Below, one piece after another: positions 18,888 to 26,811 of a DNA stretch of 64,000 bases. Made by a program: the position numbers and the translations under genes. The stretch spans positions 1,736,001-1,800,000 of the forward strand of contig NZ_CAJPUX010000001.1 in NCBI RefSeq assembly GCF_905397285.1. The letters are read 5' to 3'. The notes beneath the pieces were generated by a model. It was not told the DNA's origin. It searched no databases and was given only the letters and a program-made list of their open reading frames with translations. Each line of letters begins with the position of its first letter. Within the stretch, counting starts at the first letter, position 1. The stretch is from Cupriavidus plantarum. GTDB lineage: Bacteria; Pseudomonadota; Gammaproteobacteria; Burkholderiales; Burkholderiaceae.

Positions 18888-19628
18888 TCAGGTGGCTTCC
18901 AGCAGCACGGCGTCCTGGAGCCACGTCTTCACCATCGTCATGTGCTGCTGCTCCTCGGCGAGGGCGGTCTCGAAACGCGTCGCGAGTTGTTCGTGCCCGG
19001 ACTTGCGGGCCAGGGTGATAAGCAGTTCCCATCCCGCGTTGTCGACGAGTTCCGCCGTCAACAGCGCGTTGAGGCATTGCGGCACCGTTGTGCGTGGATC
19101 GGTAATCGTCTGGATCAGGCCCATCGCCTGCACGCCCACGATGTCCGCGCATGGCGTCATGGCGGTGGGGTCCGCGCCGAGCGACTCGATGGCTTCGCTG
19201 ATCAGCAGGAAGTGCGCCGCTTCCTCGTCGCGAATGCGTTGCAGCCCTTCCAGCATGCCAGATACGGGCGTGATTGCCGCCGAGCACTTGACCAGCATCG
19301 CGTCGTACAGCCGCGTGCCACCCCGTTCGAAGGCCGCGCGTTCGCCGAGCTTGTCGATGAGGACCTCGGGCCGCGTGCCCTTGACCTTGTCCAGCGTCGT
19401 CGACACCAGGCCCTTGATCGTCCCCGGCGGCGGGATGGAGCCGACGCGCTGCGATTCCAGCGCGGCGGTGGTGCGGATCTGCACGTCCGTGAGGTTCGTC
19501 GGCGACGGTGCGTCGGGGGACGGACTGTCGGTCCCACGCTCCCGCGCGTAGGCCAGCATGTCGGGGGCCGACAACGGCGCCATCTGCGCTCCCGTACGGT
19601 TCATGCCGAGTTTCGTTTCGGATTCCAT
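18888..19628 (-). CDS. Ferritin-like diiron protein, 246 residues
   Basis: Start ATG at 19628, with AGGA nearby. The sequence offers a complete set of four-helix diiron ligands: E101, E136xxH139 (RDEEAAHFLL), E193 (TAELVDN) and E226xxH229 (AEEQQHMTMV). This is the pattern of rubrerythrin/ferritin-like carboxylate diiron proteins. There is no signal peptide. The first ~60 residues are Pro/Ser-rich and probably disordered. Function is not known: metal storage, peroxide reduction or a hydroxylase-like role are all possible. It lies between a second ferritin-like gene and the DUF1264 lipoprotein in one transcript. Confidence 0.7.
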   Translation of the reverse strand: MESETKLGMNRTGAQMAPLSAPDMLAYARERGTDSPSPDAPSPTNLTDVQIRTTAALESQRVGSIPPPGTIKGLVSTTLDKVKGTRPEVLIDKLGERAAFERGGTRLYDAMLVKCSAAITPVSGMLEGLQRIRDEEAAHFLLISEAIESLGADPTAMTPCADIVGVQAMGLIQTITDPRTTVPQCLNALLTAELVDNAGWELLITLARKSGHEQLATRFETALAEEQQHMTMVKTWLQDAVLLEAT

Positions 19629-19665
19629 GTCCTGTTTCCTGTCGAAGTATGGTGACGTAGCGCGA

Positions 19666-20844
19666 TCAGAAGCTTCGCTGCGGCGGCCGTGCGAGCTCGG
19701 TGCCCGGCGTCCAGACATAGCCCGCCGACACGGCATGCGTGGGCGAGCCTTCACTGTTCAGCGTATTGCGGTACTCCAGCGATGCTGCCGTCTCTGCCTC
19801 GGGGCCGACGTACTGCGTGCCGCTGGAGCGCAAATGGAGCTCCGCCTCAAGCGTCTTGCGTACGAACTCGCGCTGGCTCGAGAAGTCCACGGGCTTTGGC
19901 AGCTCGCCGGCCAGTAGCTCGGCTGGGTCGCGCCGCTCGTGCTGCTTGAGTAGCTCGCAAGCGAGGTTGAGGTGGCCGAGCTCGTAGTCGAGAAACCGTT
20001 CCCAGATGGCCCTGATGCGGGGGTTGGTTTCCTGCTGCACGCAGCTGTAGTAGTTGTAGGCTTCCATCGCTTCATGGATGACCCATTTTTCCAGTGGCGA
20101 TTCGGCCGGATCCATCAGGCAGCCATACTGCGTCACGTGCTGTTCCTCGATCGAGGCGATCTCCGCGTAGAGCTGGCGCGCGAGCACATCGGCGAACAGC
20201 GGGCCGATATTCATGTAGTAGTCGTGCGTCTGGTACTCGGCGGCCGTGATCATGGCCGCGTGGATCTTCGTGATGAGCGCCGCGCTCTGGCGGTCGTAGT
20301 TCTCGCGGATGTCGTCATCGGGATGGCGGTGCTCGACCCATGTCGAACGGCCCGGCACGATATCGGTATAGCCCTGCGTGATGTTGTTCGCGTCCTTCCC
20401 CTCCAGCCTGTCCAGCAGGGCGCTGTAGCGGTAGAGGTGATCAAAGTCTTCGAGCAGCCCGAAGCGGTAGGTCTGGGCCTGATAGGGATCGGGCTCGGTC
20501 TGCGCCACCGCGGCCGTGACTTCGATGGCCACCTGCTCGTAGGCGATCGTCGTCTCGATGGGCGAGTGGTCCGCGCCGATCAGCCAGTTGATCATGGTGG
20601 CCTGATGGTGCTCGACGCGACGGACGCGGGCCAGCGGAACGCGCAGATCGCCGTGGAAGCGCGACATGATGTGCTTGAGGCGCAGTGCATCGAGCTCGAT
20701 GCCGTTCATCAGGATGATGCGCACGCGCGTAAAGGCGTCGTCGTCGAGCTTGCTGATGGGTTGAGGCGCCAGCTCTTTCCACGTGAAGCGCTGCCTGTCG
20801 AGCGGGCAGCCCTTCGCGTCCAATAGATTGGTCAATGTTTCCAT
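19666..20844 (-). CDS. Larger ferritin-like protein, 392 residues
   Basis: Start ATG at 20844 with GGAG five bases upstream. It is mostly helical by eye, rich in Glu/His pairs. The second half has E233xxH236 (SIEEQHVTQYG), E258 and E288xxH291 (LDYELGHLNL), the spacing of ferritin-like metal helices; an earlier LLEDFDHLYRY element at 130-140 may be part of a first such bundle. I know no named family. It is the first gene of the three-gene operon with the smaller diiron protein and the DUF1264 lipoprotein. No signal peptide is visible, so it is likely cytoplasmic. Confidence 0.6.
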   Translation of the reverse strand: METLTNLLDAKGCPLDRQRFTWKELAPQPISKLDDDAFTRVRIILMNGIELDALRLKHIMSRFHGDLRVPLARVRRVEHHQATMINWLIGADHSPIETTIAYEQVAIEVTAAVAQTEPDPYQAQTYRFGLLEDFDHLYRYSALLDRLEGKDANNITQGYTDIVPGRSTWVEHRHPDDDIRENYDRQSAALITKIHAAMITAAEYQTHDYYMNIGPLFADVLARQLYAEIASIEEQHVTQYGCLMDPAESPLEKWVIHEAMEAYNYYSCVQQETNPRIRAIWERFLDYELGHLNLACELLKQHERRDPAELLAGELPKPVDFSSQREFVRKTLEAELHLRSSGTQYVGPEAETAASLEYRNTLNSEGSPTHAVSAGYVWTPGTELARPPQRSF

Positions 20845-21035
20845 GGAGACTCCGGGGTTCGTTGTCGGGACACGCTCGAGACGCGGACGCAACGGTTGTG
20901 CCCGGCGTACCGCGCCATGGCGAGGGCCTTATCGCACCACAAAGCACGCGCCGGCCTGGGCGCCTTTGATCGCGTTTGCAACCCGCGTGAGTATCCGATG
21001 CAAAGCTGACGCGCCGCCCGACGCGTCTTCATACA

Positions 21036-21060
21036 TGAAAAAACCCGCGAAACCGCGGGT
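21036..21060 (-). terminator. Rho-independent terminator of the 83-residue gene
   Basis: On the minus strand, a 7-bp stem ACCCGCG/CGCGGGT with a 4-base loop is followed by a run of six T. It lies 67 bases downstream of the stop at 21127 and upstream of the ferritin operon, separating the two transcription units. Confidence 0.85.
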
Positions 21061-21126
21061 CAGAAGACAGACACGCGCAGGCCAACGTTCGACCACCAGC
21101 CATTCGCGCACCTATCGCTCCAGAAA

Positions 21127-21378
21127 CTATTCGGAAGGCTTATCGTGGTCCAGCAGCTTGTCCACCAACGCTTTGCCTGCATCGAGCCCGGCAGCCTGTG
21201 CGCCGCCGATGCTTTCGTACATGTCGCGATGGTCCGACCGGAATGTCTGCATGGGCGTGGGCGCGCCCTCGGTTTGGCGACGGTACTCGCCGGTGTATCG
21301 GTATTTGATGGCAGAACCGGCGCCGACGGCCACCGCGTGGGCGGTGATGACATGGTCGCGATAGGTCGTGGACTTCAT
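21127..21378 (-). CDS. Small protein of unknown function, 83 residues
   Basis: Start ATG at 21378, preceded by GGGAG about 10 bases upstream. The product is soluble and moderately charged, beginning MKSTTYRDHVITAHAVAV, with a Tyr/Arg-rich middle (IKYRYTGEYRRQTEG) and an acidic-basic C terminus ending DHDKPSE. No cysteine, signal or membrane segment is present. It has its own terminator (21036-21060). I do not recognise the family; a clear start signal and terminator support a real gene. Confidence 0.55.
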   Translation of the reverse strand: MKSTTYRDHVITAHAVAVGAGSAIKYRYTGEYRRQTEGAPTPMQTFRSDHRDMYESIGGAQAAGLDAGKALVDKLLDHDKPSE

Positions 21379-21561
21379 GGATATGCGTCTCCCTGGGCTG
21401 CGCGCATACCCGGACCATGCACCGTCCATGCCATGCGCTGGCATATCCGTTGCGACCGCCAAAGATCGCACAAGCTGTCCGCGTTCAATTGCTTGGTTTC
21501 CGGACAGTTTCTTCGAGATATCGTTGCGTCGATACTGAAGCTAACAAATCGGAGACGCCGC

Positions 21562-21693
21562 ATGGAACCGCCGGTAAGAAAAAAACCTGGCCCGCCGCAG
21601 GGCCGCGTGCCGAAGATGCTCGGCCATCCGCTGTTCTTGTCGGGGCTCGCGCTCATATTGATCGCGACGATCCTGGCTGGGATGTTTGCGTAA
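21562..21693 (+). CDS. Tiny single-pass membrane protein, 43 residues
   Basis: The ATG at 21562 follows GGAG by 7 bases. The product starts with a basic, proline-rich segment (EPPVRKKPGPPQGRVPK) followed by one hydrophobic helix (FLSGLALILIATILAGMF) up to the C terminus. The positive-inside rule would place the N terminus in the cytoplasm. It runs toward livF, ending 52 bases before that gene's stop. No family is recognised; the good ribosome site and plausible topology support it. Confidence 0.5.
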   Translation: MEPPVRKKPGPPQGRVPKMLGHPLFLSGLALILIATILAGMFA

Positions 21694-21745
21694 TCGGGTC
21701 AGGGTCGCGCGCAAGGTTACGATTCCGCAACCGGGACCCAATGTA

Positions 21746-22459
21746 TCAAACCTCCAGCCACTCCTTGCGCACGACGGCGTTGCGCTTAAGCTCCCCCGGC
21801 GTACCCTCGAACACGATCTGTCCGTGCCCCATCACGTAGACGCGCTGAGAAATATCGAGCGCGATGGCCAGCTTTTGCTCGATCAGCAGGACCGAGATGC
21901 CGCGATCGCGCAAGGTGCGGAGGGATTCGGCGACCTGGGTGACGATGAGGGGCGCGAGGCCTTCGGTGGGTTCGTCGATCAGGATCAGGTCGGGGTCGCC
22001 CATCAGCGTGCGGCATAGCGTGAGCATCTGCTGTTCGCCGCCCGACAGCACGCCCGCCGCTGTGTGTTCCCGTTCGCGCAGGCGCGGGAACATCTCGTAC
22101 ATGTCGTTGAGGGTCCAGCGCGGTTTGGGCTGGTGGGGGTTGCGTTTCTCGCCCAGTTGCAGGTTCTGACGCACCGTCAGCGTGGGAAAGATGTCGCGGT
22201 TCTCCGGGACGTAGCCAATGCCGAGGTGAGCGATCTCGAACGTGCGGCGGCCGAGGATGTCCTTGCCACGCAGTTTCACCGTCCCTTCCGCGCGCACCAT
22301 GCCGAGAACCGCCTTGGCGAGCGTCGAGCGGCCGACGCCGTTGCGTCCCAGCAGCGCGACGATCTCGCCTTCGCCGATGTGCAGGTCCACGCCATGCAGG
22401 ATATGGCTCTTGCCGTAGTACGCATGCAGTCTGGCTACCTCGAGCATCGGCCCCGCCAT
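21746..22459 (-). CDS. livF: Branched-chain amino-acid-type ABC transporter ATPase (LivF-like)
   Basis: 237 residues. The signature VLSGGEQQMLTLCRTLM and Walker B LILIDEPTEGL are intact and typical of LivF. The Walker A reads GRNGVGRST, with Arg where the invariant catalytic Lys normally stands. The bases on the minus strand are GGC CGC TCG, so the substitution is in the given sequence and not a translation slip. The start overlaps the livG stop by one base (TGATG). It is the last of six genes, downstream of livG, livM, livH, livK and an acyl-CoA ligase. Confidence 0.9.
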   Translation of the reverse strand: MAGPMLEVARLHAYYGKSHILHGVDLHIGEGEIVALLGRNGVGRSTLAKAVLGMVRAEGTVKLRGKDILGRRTFEIAHLGIGYVPENRDIFPTLTVRQNLQLGEKRNPHQPKPRWTLNDMYEMFPRLREREHTAAGVLSGGEQQMLTLCRTLMGDPDLILIDEPTEGLAPLIVTQVAESLRTLRDRGISVLLIEQKLAIALDISQRVYVMGHGQIVFEGTPGELKRNAVVRKEWLEV

Positions 22460-23235
22460 CACGCCACCTCCGCGTGTTCGTCCAGCGTGGTGCCGAGATA
22501 CGCCTCCCGGACCCTGGGATTCGCGCGAATCGCCTCGGGCGTGTCGCTGGCGATGACTTCGCCATAGACCAGCACCGAGATCCTGTCCGCCAGCCCGAAC
22601 ACCACGCTCATGTCGTGCTCGACCATGATCAGCGTCTTGCCGACGGTGACCTTGCGGATCAGTTCCACCGCGTGATCGGACTCCGACCGGCTCATCCCCG
22701 CCGTCGGTTCGTCCAGCAGGATCACCTCCGCGCCACCCGCGATCGTGATGCCGATCTCGAGCGCGCGTTGTTCGGCATAGGTCAGCAACCCCGCCTGCGT
22801 ATGCCGCCGATGCGTCATGCCGATGAGTTCCAGCACCTCCTCCGCCCGCAGCCGCGCATCGTGCAGCGCCGACAACCGGTGCCAGAATGAATAGCGATAC
22901 CCAAGCGCCCACAGCACCGCGCACCGCAGGTTCTCGAACACCGACAGCCGATGGAAGATATTGGTGATCTGGAAGCTCCGCGACAGCCCCATGCGGTTGA
23001 TCTCGAACGGCCGCTTGCCGCCGATCTCCTGACCATTGAGCTTCACCGAACCCGAACTCGGCGCGAAACGTCCCGACATCAGATTGAATGTCGTCGATTT
23101 GCCGGCACCGTTCGGTCCGATCATCGCGTGCCGTTCGCCGCGCGGCACCGATAACGTCACGCCGCGAATGATCTCTGTCTGTCCGAACCGCTTGCGCACG
23201 TCCGTCAGCGCCAACGCCGGTACGCCTGCCGTCAT
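22459..23235 (-). CDS. livG: Branched-chain amino-acid-type ABC transporter ATPase (LivG-like)
   Basis: 258 residues. Walker A GPNGAGKST, the signature region LLTYAEQRALEIGI and Walker B VILLDEPTAGM are all present; the late VEHDMSVVFGLADRISVL is the LivG-type H-loop region. It powers import together with LivF. It overlaps the livM stop by four bases (ATGA) and the livF start by one, indicating translational coupling. Confidence 0.94.
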   Translation of the reverse strand: MTAGVPALALTDVRKRFGQTEIIRGVTLSVPRGERHAMIGPNGAGKSTTFNLMSGRFAPSSGSVKLNGQEIGGKRPFEINRMGLSRSFQITNIFHRLSVFENLRCAVLWALGYRYSFWHRLSALHDARLRAEEVLELIGMTHRRHTQAGLLTYAEQRALEIGITIAGGAEVILLDEPTAGMSRSESDHAVELIRKVTVGKTLIMVEHDMSVVFGLADRISVLVYGEVIASDTPEAIRANPRVREAYLGTTLDEHAEVA

Positions 23236-24515
23236 GCGACACCTCCGGTTTCGAACTGGATGCGTTCGAGCGTCGCCCGCACCCGCGCGGCCGCGTGCCG
23301 CCACGCCAAGGCGCCGATCGCCCACAACGCCGCCGCCACGATCCATGGCACCGGCGTCCCGGCATCGAACGGAATGCCGAACAACGACATCGCCGTGCCG
23401 CTGGCACTGTCCACCTGCACCTTGTAGATCATCTCGACCGTGAGGATCGCCGCCGCCAGCAGCACCCCGCCCGCGACGGCGCCCTGCCCATACGACGGCA
23501 GCATCTGCCGGAACCGTCCGGCCGCGATCAGCGGAAGTTGCCGCAGCAGCAGGCTCGCGATGCCGCCCGGCACGAACATCACCATCAGCACAAAGAAGAG
23601 CCCGAGATACAGCAGCCATGCCTTGGTCAGGTCCGACAACGCCACGGCAAACAGGATAAAGACGATCGCCCCGATCACGGGTCCGAAGAACACGCCCGCG
23701 CCGCCGATGAACGTCGCCAGCAGGACGCCGCCCGATCGCACCGCGCTGACGTTCTCGGCCGAGACGATCTCGAAGTTGATCGCCGATAACGCCCCGGCAA
23801 TCCCCGCGAAGAACGCGGAGAGGATCAGCACGAGATACCGCACGCGCTGCGTGTTGTAGCCGATGAATTCCACCCGCTCGGGGTTGTCCCGCACCGCATT
23901 CGCAATGCGCCCGAGCGGCGTCTGCGTCCACGCGTACATCGCGACCATCGAGATCAGGCACCATGCCGCGATCAGGTAATACACCTGCCGCCCGGGCCCG
24001 AACGTGATGCCGAGAAACGGATCGCCCACCACGCGGTTGGTCGAGATGCCGCCCTCGCCGCCGAAAAATTCCGGAAACATCAGCGAACTGGCGAACACCA
24101 TCTCGCCGATGCCCAGCGTGATCATGGCGAACGTCGTGCCCGACCGCCGCGTGGTCACATAGCCGAACAGCACGCCGAAGAACGCGCCGGCCAATCCCCC
24201 TACAAGCGGCAGCATCGATACGGGAAACCATACCTTGCCCGCGCCGATCATATTGAGCACATGCACCGCGATAAATGCGCCAAGGCCCGAATACACCGCA
24301 TGCCCGAACGACAGCATGCCGGTCTGCCCGAGCAGCATGTTGTACGAGAGCGCGAAGATGATCATCACGCCCATCTGCGACAGCAGCGTCACCGCGAAGC
24401 CGCCCGGGAACAGCAGCGGCAGCACGAGCATCACCAGCGCGGTGAGCCCCCAGATGAGCCAGCGCGCCAGGTTCAGCGGACGGTAATGGAGTGTGGTGCC
24501 CGTCATGGATGCCAT
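23232..24515 (-). CDS. livM: Branched-chain amino-acid-type ABC transporter permease (LivM-like)
   Basis: 427 residues with many hydrophobic helices. The motifs LSYNMLLGQTGMLSFGHAVYSGLGAF and NPERVEFIGYNTQRVRYLVL are standard for LivM. It is about 80-100 residues longer than usual: after the core, two extra hydrophobic segments (around AVAGGVLLAAAILTVEMIY and VPWIVAAALWAIGALAW) form a C-terminal extension. The start is close behind livH, with a 3-base gap. Confidence 0.92.
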   Translation of the reverse strand: MASMTGTTLHYRPLNLARWLIWGLTALVMLVLPLLFPGGFAVTLLSQMGVMIIFALSYNMLLGQTGMLSFGHAVYSGLGAFIAVHVLNMIGAGKVWFPVSMLPLVGGLAGAFFGVLFGYVTTRRSGTTFAMITLGIGEMVFASSLMFPEFFGGEGGISTNRVVGDPFLGITFGPGRQVYYLIAAWCLISMVAMYAWTQTPLGRIANAVRDNPERVEFIGYNTQRVRYLVLILSAFFAGIAGALSAINFEIVSAENVSAVRSGGVLLATFIGGAGVFFGPVIGAIVFILFAVALSDLTKAWLLYLGLFFVLMVMFVPGGIASLLLRQLPLIAAGRFRQMLPSYGQGAVAGGVLLAAAILTVEMIYKVQVDSASGTAMSLFGIPFDAGTPVPWIVAAALWAIGALAWRHAAARVRATLERIQFETGGVA

Positions 24516-24518
24516 CCT

Positions 24519-25466
24519 TCAACCCTCCCGCGTGCCCATGAGCCCGCGCGGACGCACGATAAGCATGACCACCAGCAGCAAATACGGCAGCACCGGCGCC
24601 ACCTGCGCGACCGTGAGCTTCCACAGCGAACTCAGCGGCGTGGCATCGGTGACGGTCAGCCCGATTCCCGCCACCACGCTCGCCACGGACGCGTCGATCG
24701 TCACGGCGAACGTCTGCAGCACGCCGATCAGTATCGAGGCGATGAACGCGCCCACCAGCGACCCCATGCCGCCCACCACGGCGACGACGAAGACGATGGA
24801 CCCCACCGCCGCCGCCATCGACGGCTCGGTGACGAACGCGTTGCCGCCGATCACGCCGGCCAGACCGGCAAGCGCCGCGCCACCGCCGAAGACCAGCATG
24901 AACACGCGCGGCACGTTATGCCCGAGGGCCTCGACCATCTCCGGATGCGTGAGCGCGGCCTGGATGACCAGACCGATCCGCGTGCGGGTCAGCACGAGGT
25001 AGATGCCCAGCAGCATCGCGAGCGACACGAGCATCATGAACGCGCGATATTTCGGGAAGGACGAGGTGAACACCGTGAACAACGGCCCATCGAGTTCCGC
25101 CGGCACGCGGTACGGCACCGCGGCCAGCCCCCAGACGAGCTTCACGCCTTCCTCGATCAGATACGCAAGCCCGAACGTGAACAGCAGCTCGGCCACATGC
25201 CCATACTTGTGCACGGTGCGCAGGCCGAACCGCTCGACGAGCGCCCCCGCGCCCGCGACGACCAGCGGCGCCACGATCAGCGCGGGCCAGAAGCCGATGG
25301 TCTGGGAGATCGAATAGGCCAGATACGCGCCCAGCATGTAGAAGCTGGCGTGCGCGAAATTGAGCACGCCCATCATGCTGAAGATCAGCGTGAGCCCCGA
25401 CGACAGCATGAACAGCAGCAGCCCGTAGCTGATGCCGTTCAGCAGCGAGATGATGAAGAATTCCAC
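24519..25466 (-). CDS. livH: Branched-chain amino-acid-type ABC transporter permease (LivH-like)
   Basis: 315 residues, the usual length. It begins with GTG (25466). GISYGLLLFMLSSGLTLIFSMMGVLNFAHASFYMLGAY is the characteristic LivH N-terminal pattern (spread over about residues 12-50), and VVGGMGSLVGAFIASILIG is the conserved late loop. It forms the membrane channel with LivM. The livK gene lies 38 bases upstream. Confidence 0.93.
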   Translation of the reverse strand: MEFFIISLLNGISYGLLLFMLSSGLTLIFSMMGVLNFAHASFYMLGAYLAYSISQTIGFWPALIVAPLVVAGAGALVERFGLRTVHKYGHVAELLFTFGLAYLIEEGVKLVWGLAAVPYRVPAELDGPLFTVFTSSFPKYRAFMMLVSLAMLLGIYLVLTRTRIGLVIQAALTHPEMVEALGHNVPRVFMLVFGGGAALAGLAGVIGGNAFVTEPSMAAAVGSIVFVVAVVGGMGSLVGAFIASILIGVLQTFAVTIDASVASVVAGIGLTVTDATPLSSLWKLTVAQVAPVLPYLLLVVMLIVRPRGLMGTREG

Positions 25467-25504
25467 GGCGCGTGTTCCGGAGTATCAGGCAGTAATAGCC
25501 AGTA

Positions 25505-26752
25505 TCAGCCGGGCCGCTTCATCTGGCACGAGGTCGGCTGCGCGGCCACGTACTGGTCGAGCACCGCATTCGTCTTCCAGCCGTAGCCCGTGTTCTCCTG
25601 GTCGTACCTGACGTCCTTGCCGTTGACCTTGGTCCACGTGGCCACCACGAGCGGCTGCTGGGCCTGATGGTCGCTCGCGCGCATCTCGACTGTGCCGTTC
25701 ATGCTGTCCACCTTGAGCCCGCCGAGCGTCTTGGCCACCTTGACCGGATCGGTCGAGCCCGAGTCCTTGAACGCCTTGGCCAGCATCGCGATGCCGGTGT
25801 AGGACGCCACCACGTAGAAGTCGTCGTTGTACTTCTTCTTGAACCCGTCGATCACGTCCGCGCCGCGGAAGCCCTCGTTGTTCGCGTTGTAGTAGCCGAC
25901 GTAGCGCACGCGCTCGGCCCCCGCGGCGCCCATCGCGGTGGGTACGCCCGTGGTCGTCGCGTAGTACGTATAAAAATTGGTCGTGAGGTTCGCGTCCTTG
26001 GCGGCCTTGACCAGCAGCGCGAGGTCGCTGCCCCAGTTGCCCGTGATCACGGTATCGGCACCGGACGCCTTGATCTTCGCCGCGTACGGCGCGAAATCCT
26101 TGACCTGCGCAAGCGGGTGCAGGTCTTCGCCGACGATCTGGATATCGGGACGCTTGCGCTTGAGGTACTCCTTGGCGGCGCGCGTCACCTGATGGCCGAA
26201 CGAATAGTTCTGGTTGATCAGGTACACCTTCTTGACCGCGGGATCCTTGGCCAGATACGTGGTCAGCGCCTCCATCTTCATGTCGGAGTTCGCATCGAGC
26301 CGGAAATGCCAGTAGCTGCATTTGCTGTTGGTCATGTCCGGATCCACGGCGGCGTAGTTCAGGTAGACGATCTCCTTGCCGGGATTGCGCTCGTTGTGCT
26401 TGGCCACCGCGTCTTCGAGCGCGAGGCCCACCGACGAGCCGTTGCCCTGCACGATATAGCGGATGTTCTGGTCGGCCACCTGCTTGAGGATGGTCAGGCT
26501 TTCCTGCGGCGACAGCTTGTTGTCGAAGCCGACGACTTCGAACTTGTGCGGACCCGCCCACCCCTTCTGGTTGGCCACTTCCGCCACGTATTGCCAGCTC
26601 TTGAGCTGGTTCTGACCCACGGGGGCCATCAGGCCCGAGAGCGGATCGATGAACGCGATCTTGACGGTATCGGCGAATGCCGGGAAAGCCAGCGAGGAAC
26701 CGAATGCCGCCACTACCGCCGTGGCTGCCGCCAACGGACGCATCTTGGTCAT
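25505..26752 (-). CDS. livK: Periplasmic ligand-binding protein, LivK type
   Basis: 415 residues from the ATG at 26752, which has AAGGAG upstream. A Sec signal peptide ends FPAFA. The mature part starts DTVKIAFIDPLSGLMAPVGQNQ, the peripheral-binding-protein fold of the leucine/amide family. Its operon contains an acyl-CoA ligase and no amino-acid enzyme, so the ligand may be an aromatic or aliphatic carboxylic acid rather than an amino acid; that is inference. Confidence 0.9.
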   Translation of the reverse strand: MTKMRPLAAATAVVAAFGSSLAFPAFADTVKIAFIDPLSGLMAPVGQNQLKSWQYVAEVANQKGWAGPHKFEVVGFDNKLSPQESLTILKQVADQNIRYIVQGNGSSVGLALEDAVAKHNERNPGKEIVYLNYAAVDPDMTNSKCSYWHFRLDANSDMKMEALTTYLAKDPAVKKVYLINQNYSFGHQVTRAAKEYLKRKRPDIQIVGEDLHPLAQVKDFAPYAAKIKASGADTVITGNWGSDLALLVKAAKDANLTTNFYTYYATTTGVPTAMGAAGAERVRYVGYYNANNEGFRGADVIDGFKKKYNDDFYVVASYTGIAMLAKAFKDSGSTDPVKVAKTLGGLKVDSMNGTVEMRASDHQAQQPLVVATWTKVNGKDVRYDQENTGYGWKTNAVLDQYVAAQPTSCQMKRPG

Positions 26753-26811
26753 GCCTGTCTCCTTCACGCTCTTTTTTATGGGCGCCGTCCGCCCGTCCCA
26801 CGCCAATGGCG

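Noticed and set aside
20929..21036. 35-codon minus-strand frame starting at the T-run of the terminator
   Set aside because: It has no ribosome site, begins directly after a transcription terminator, and its product resembles nothing known.
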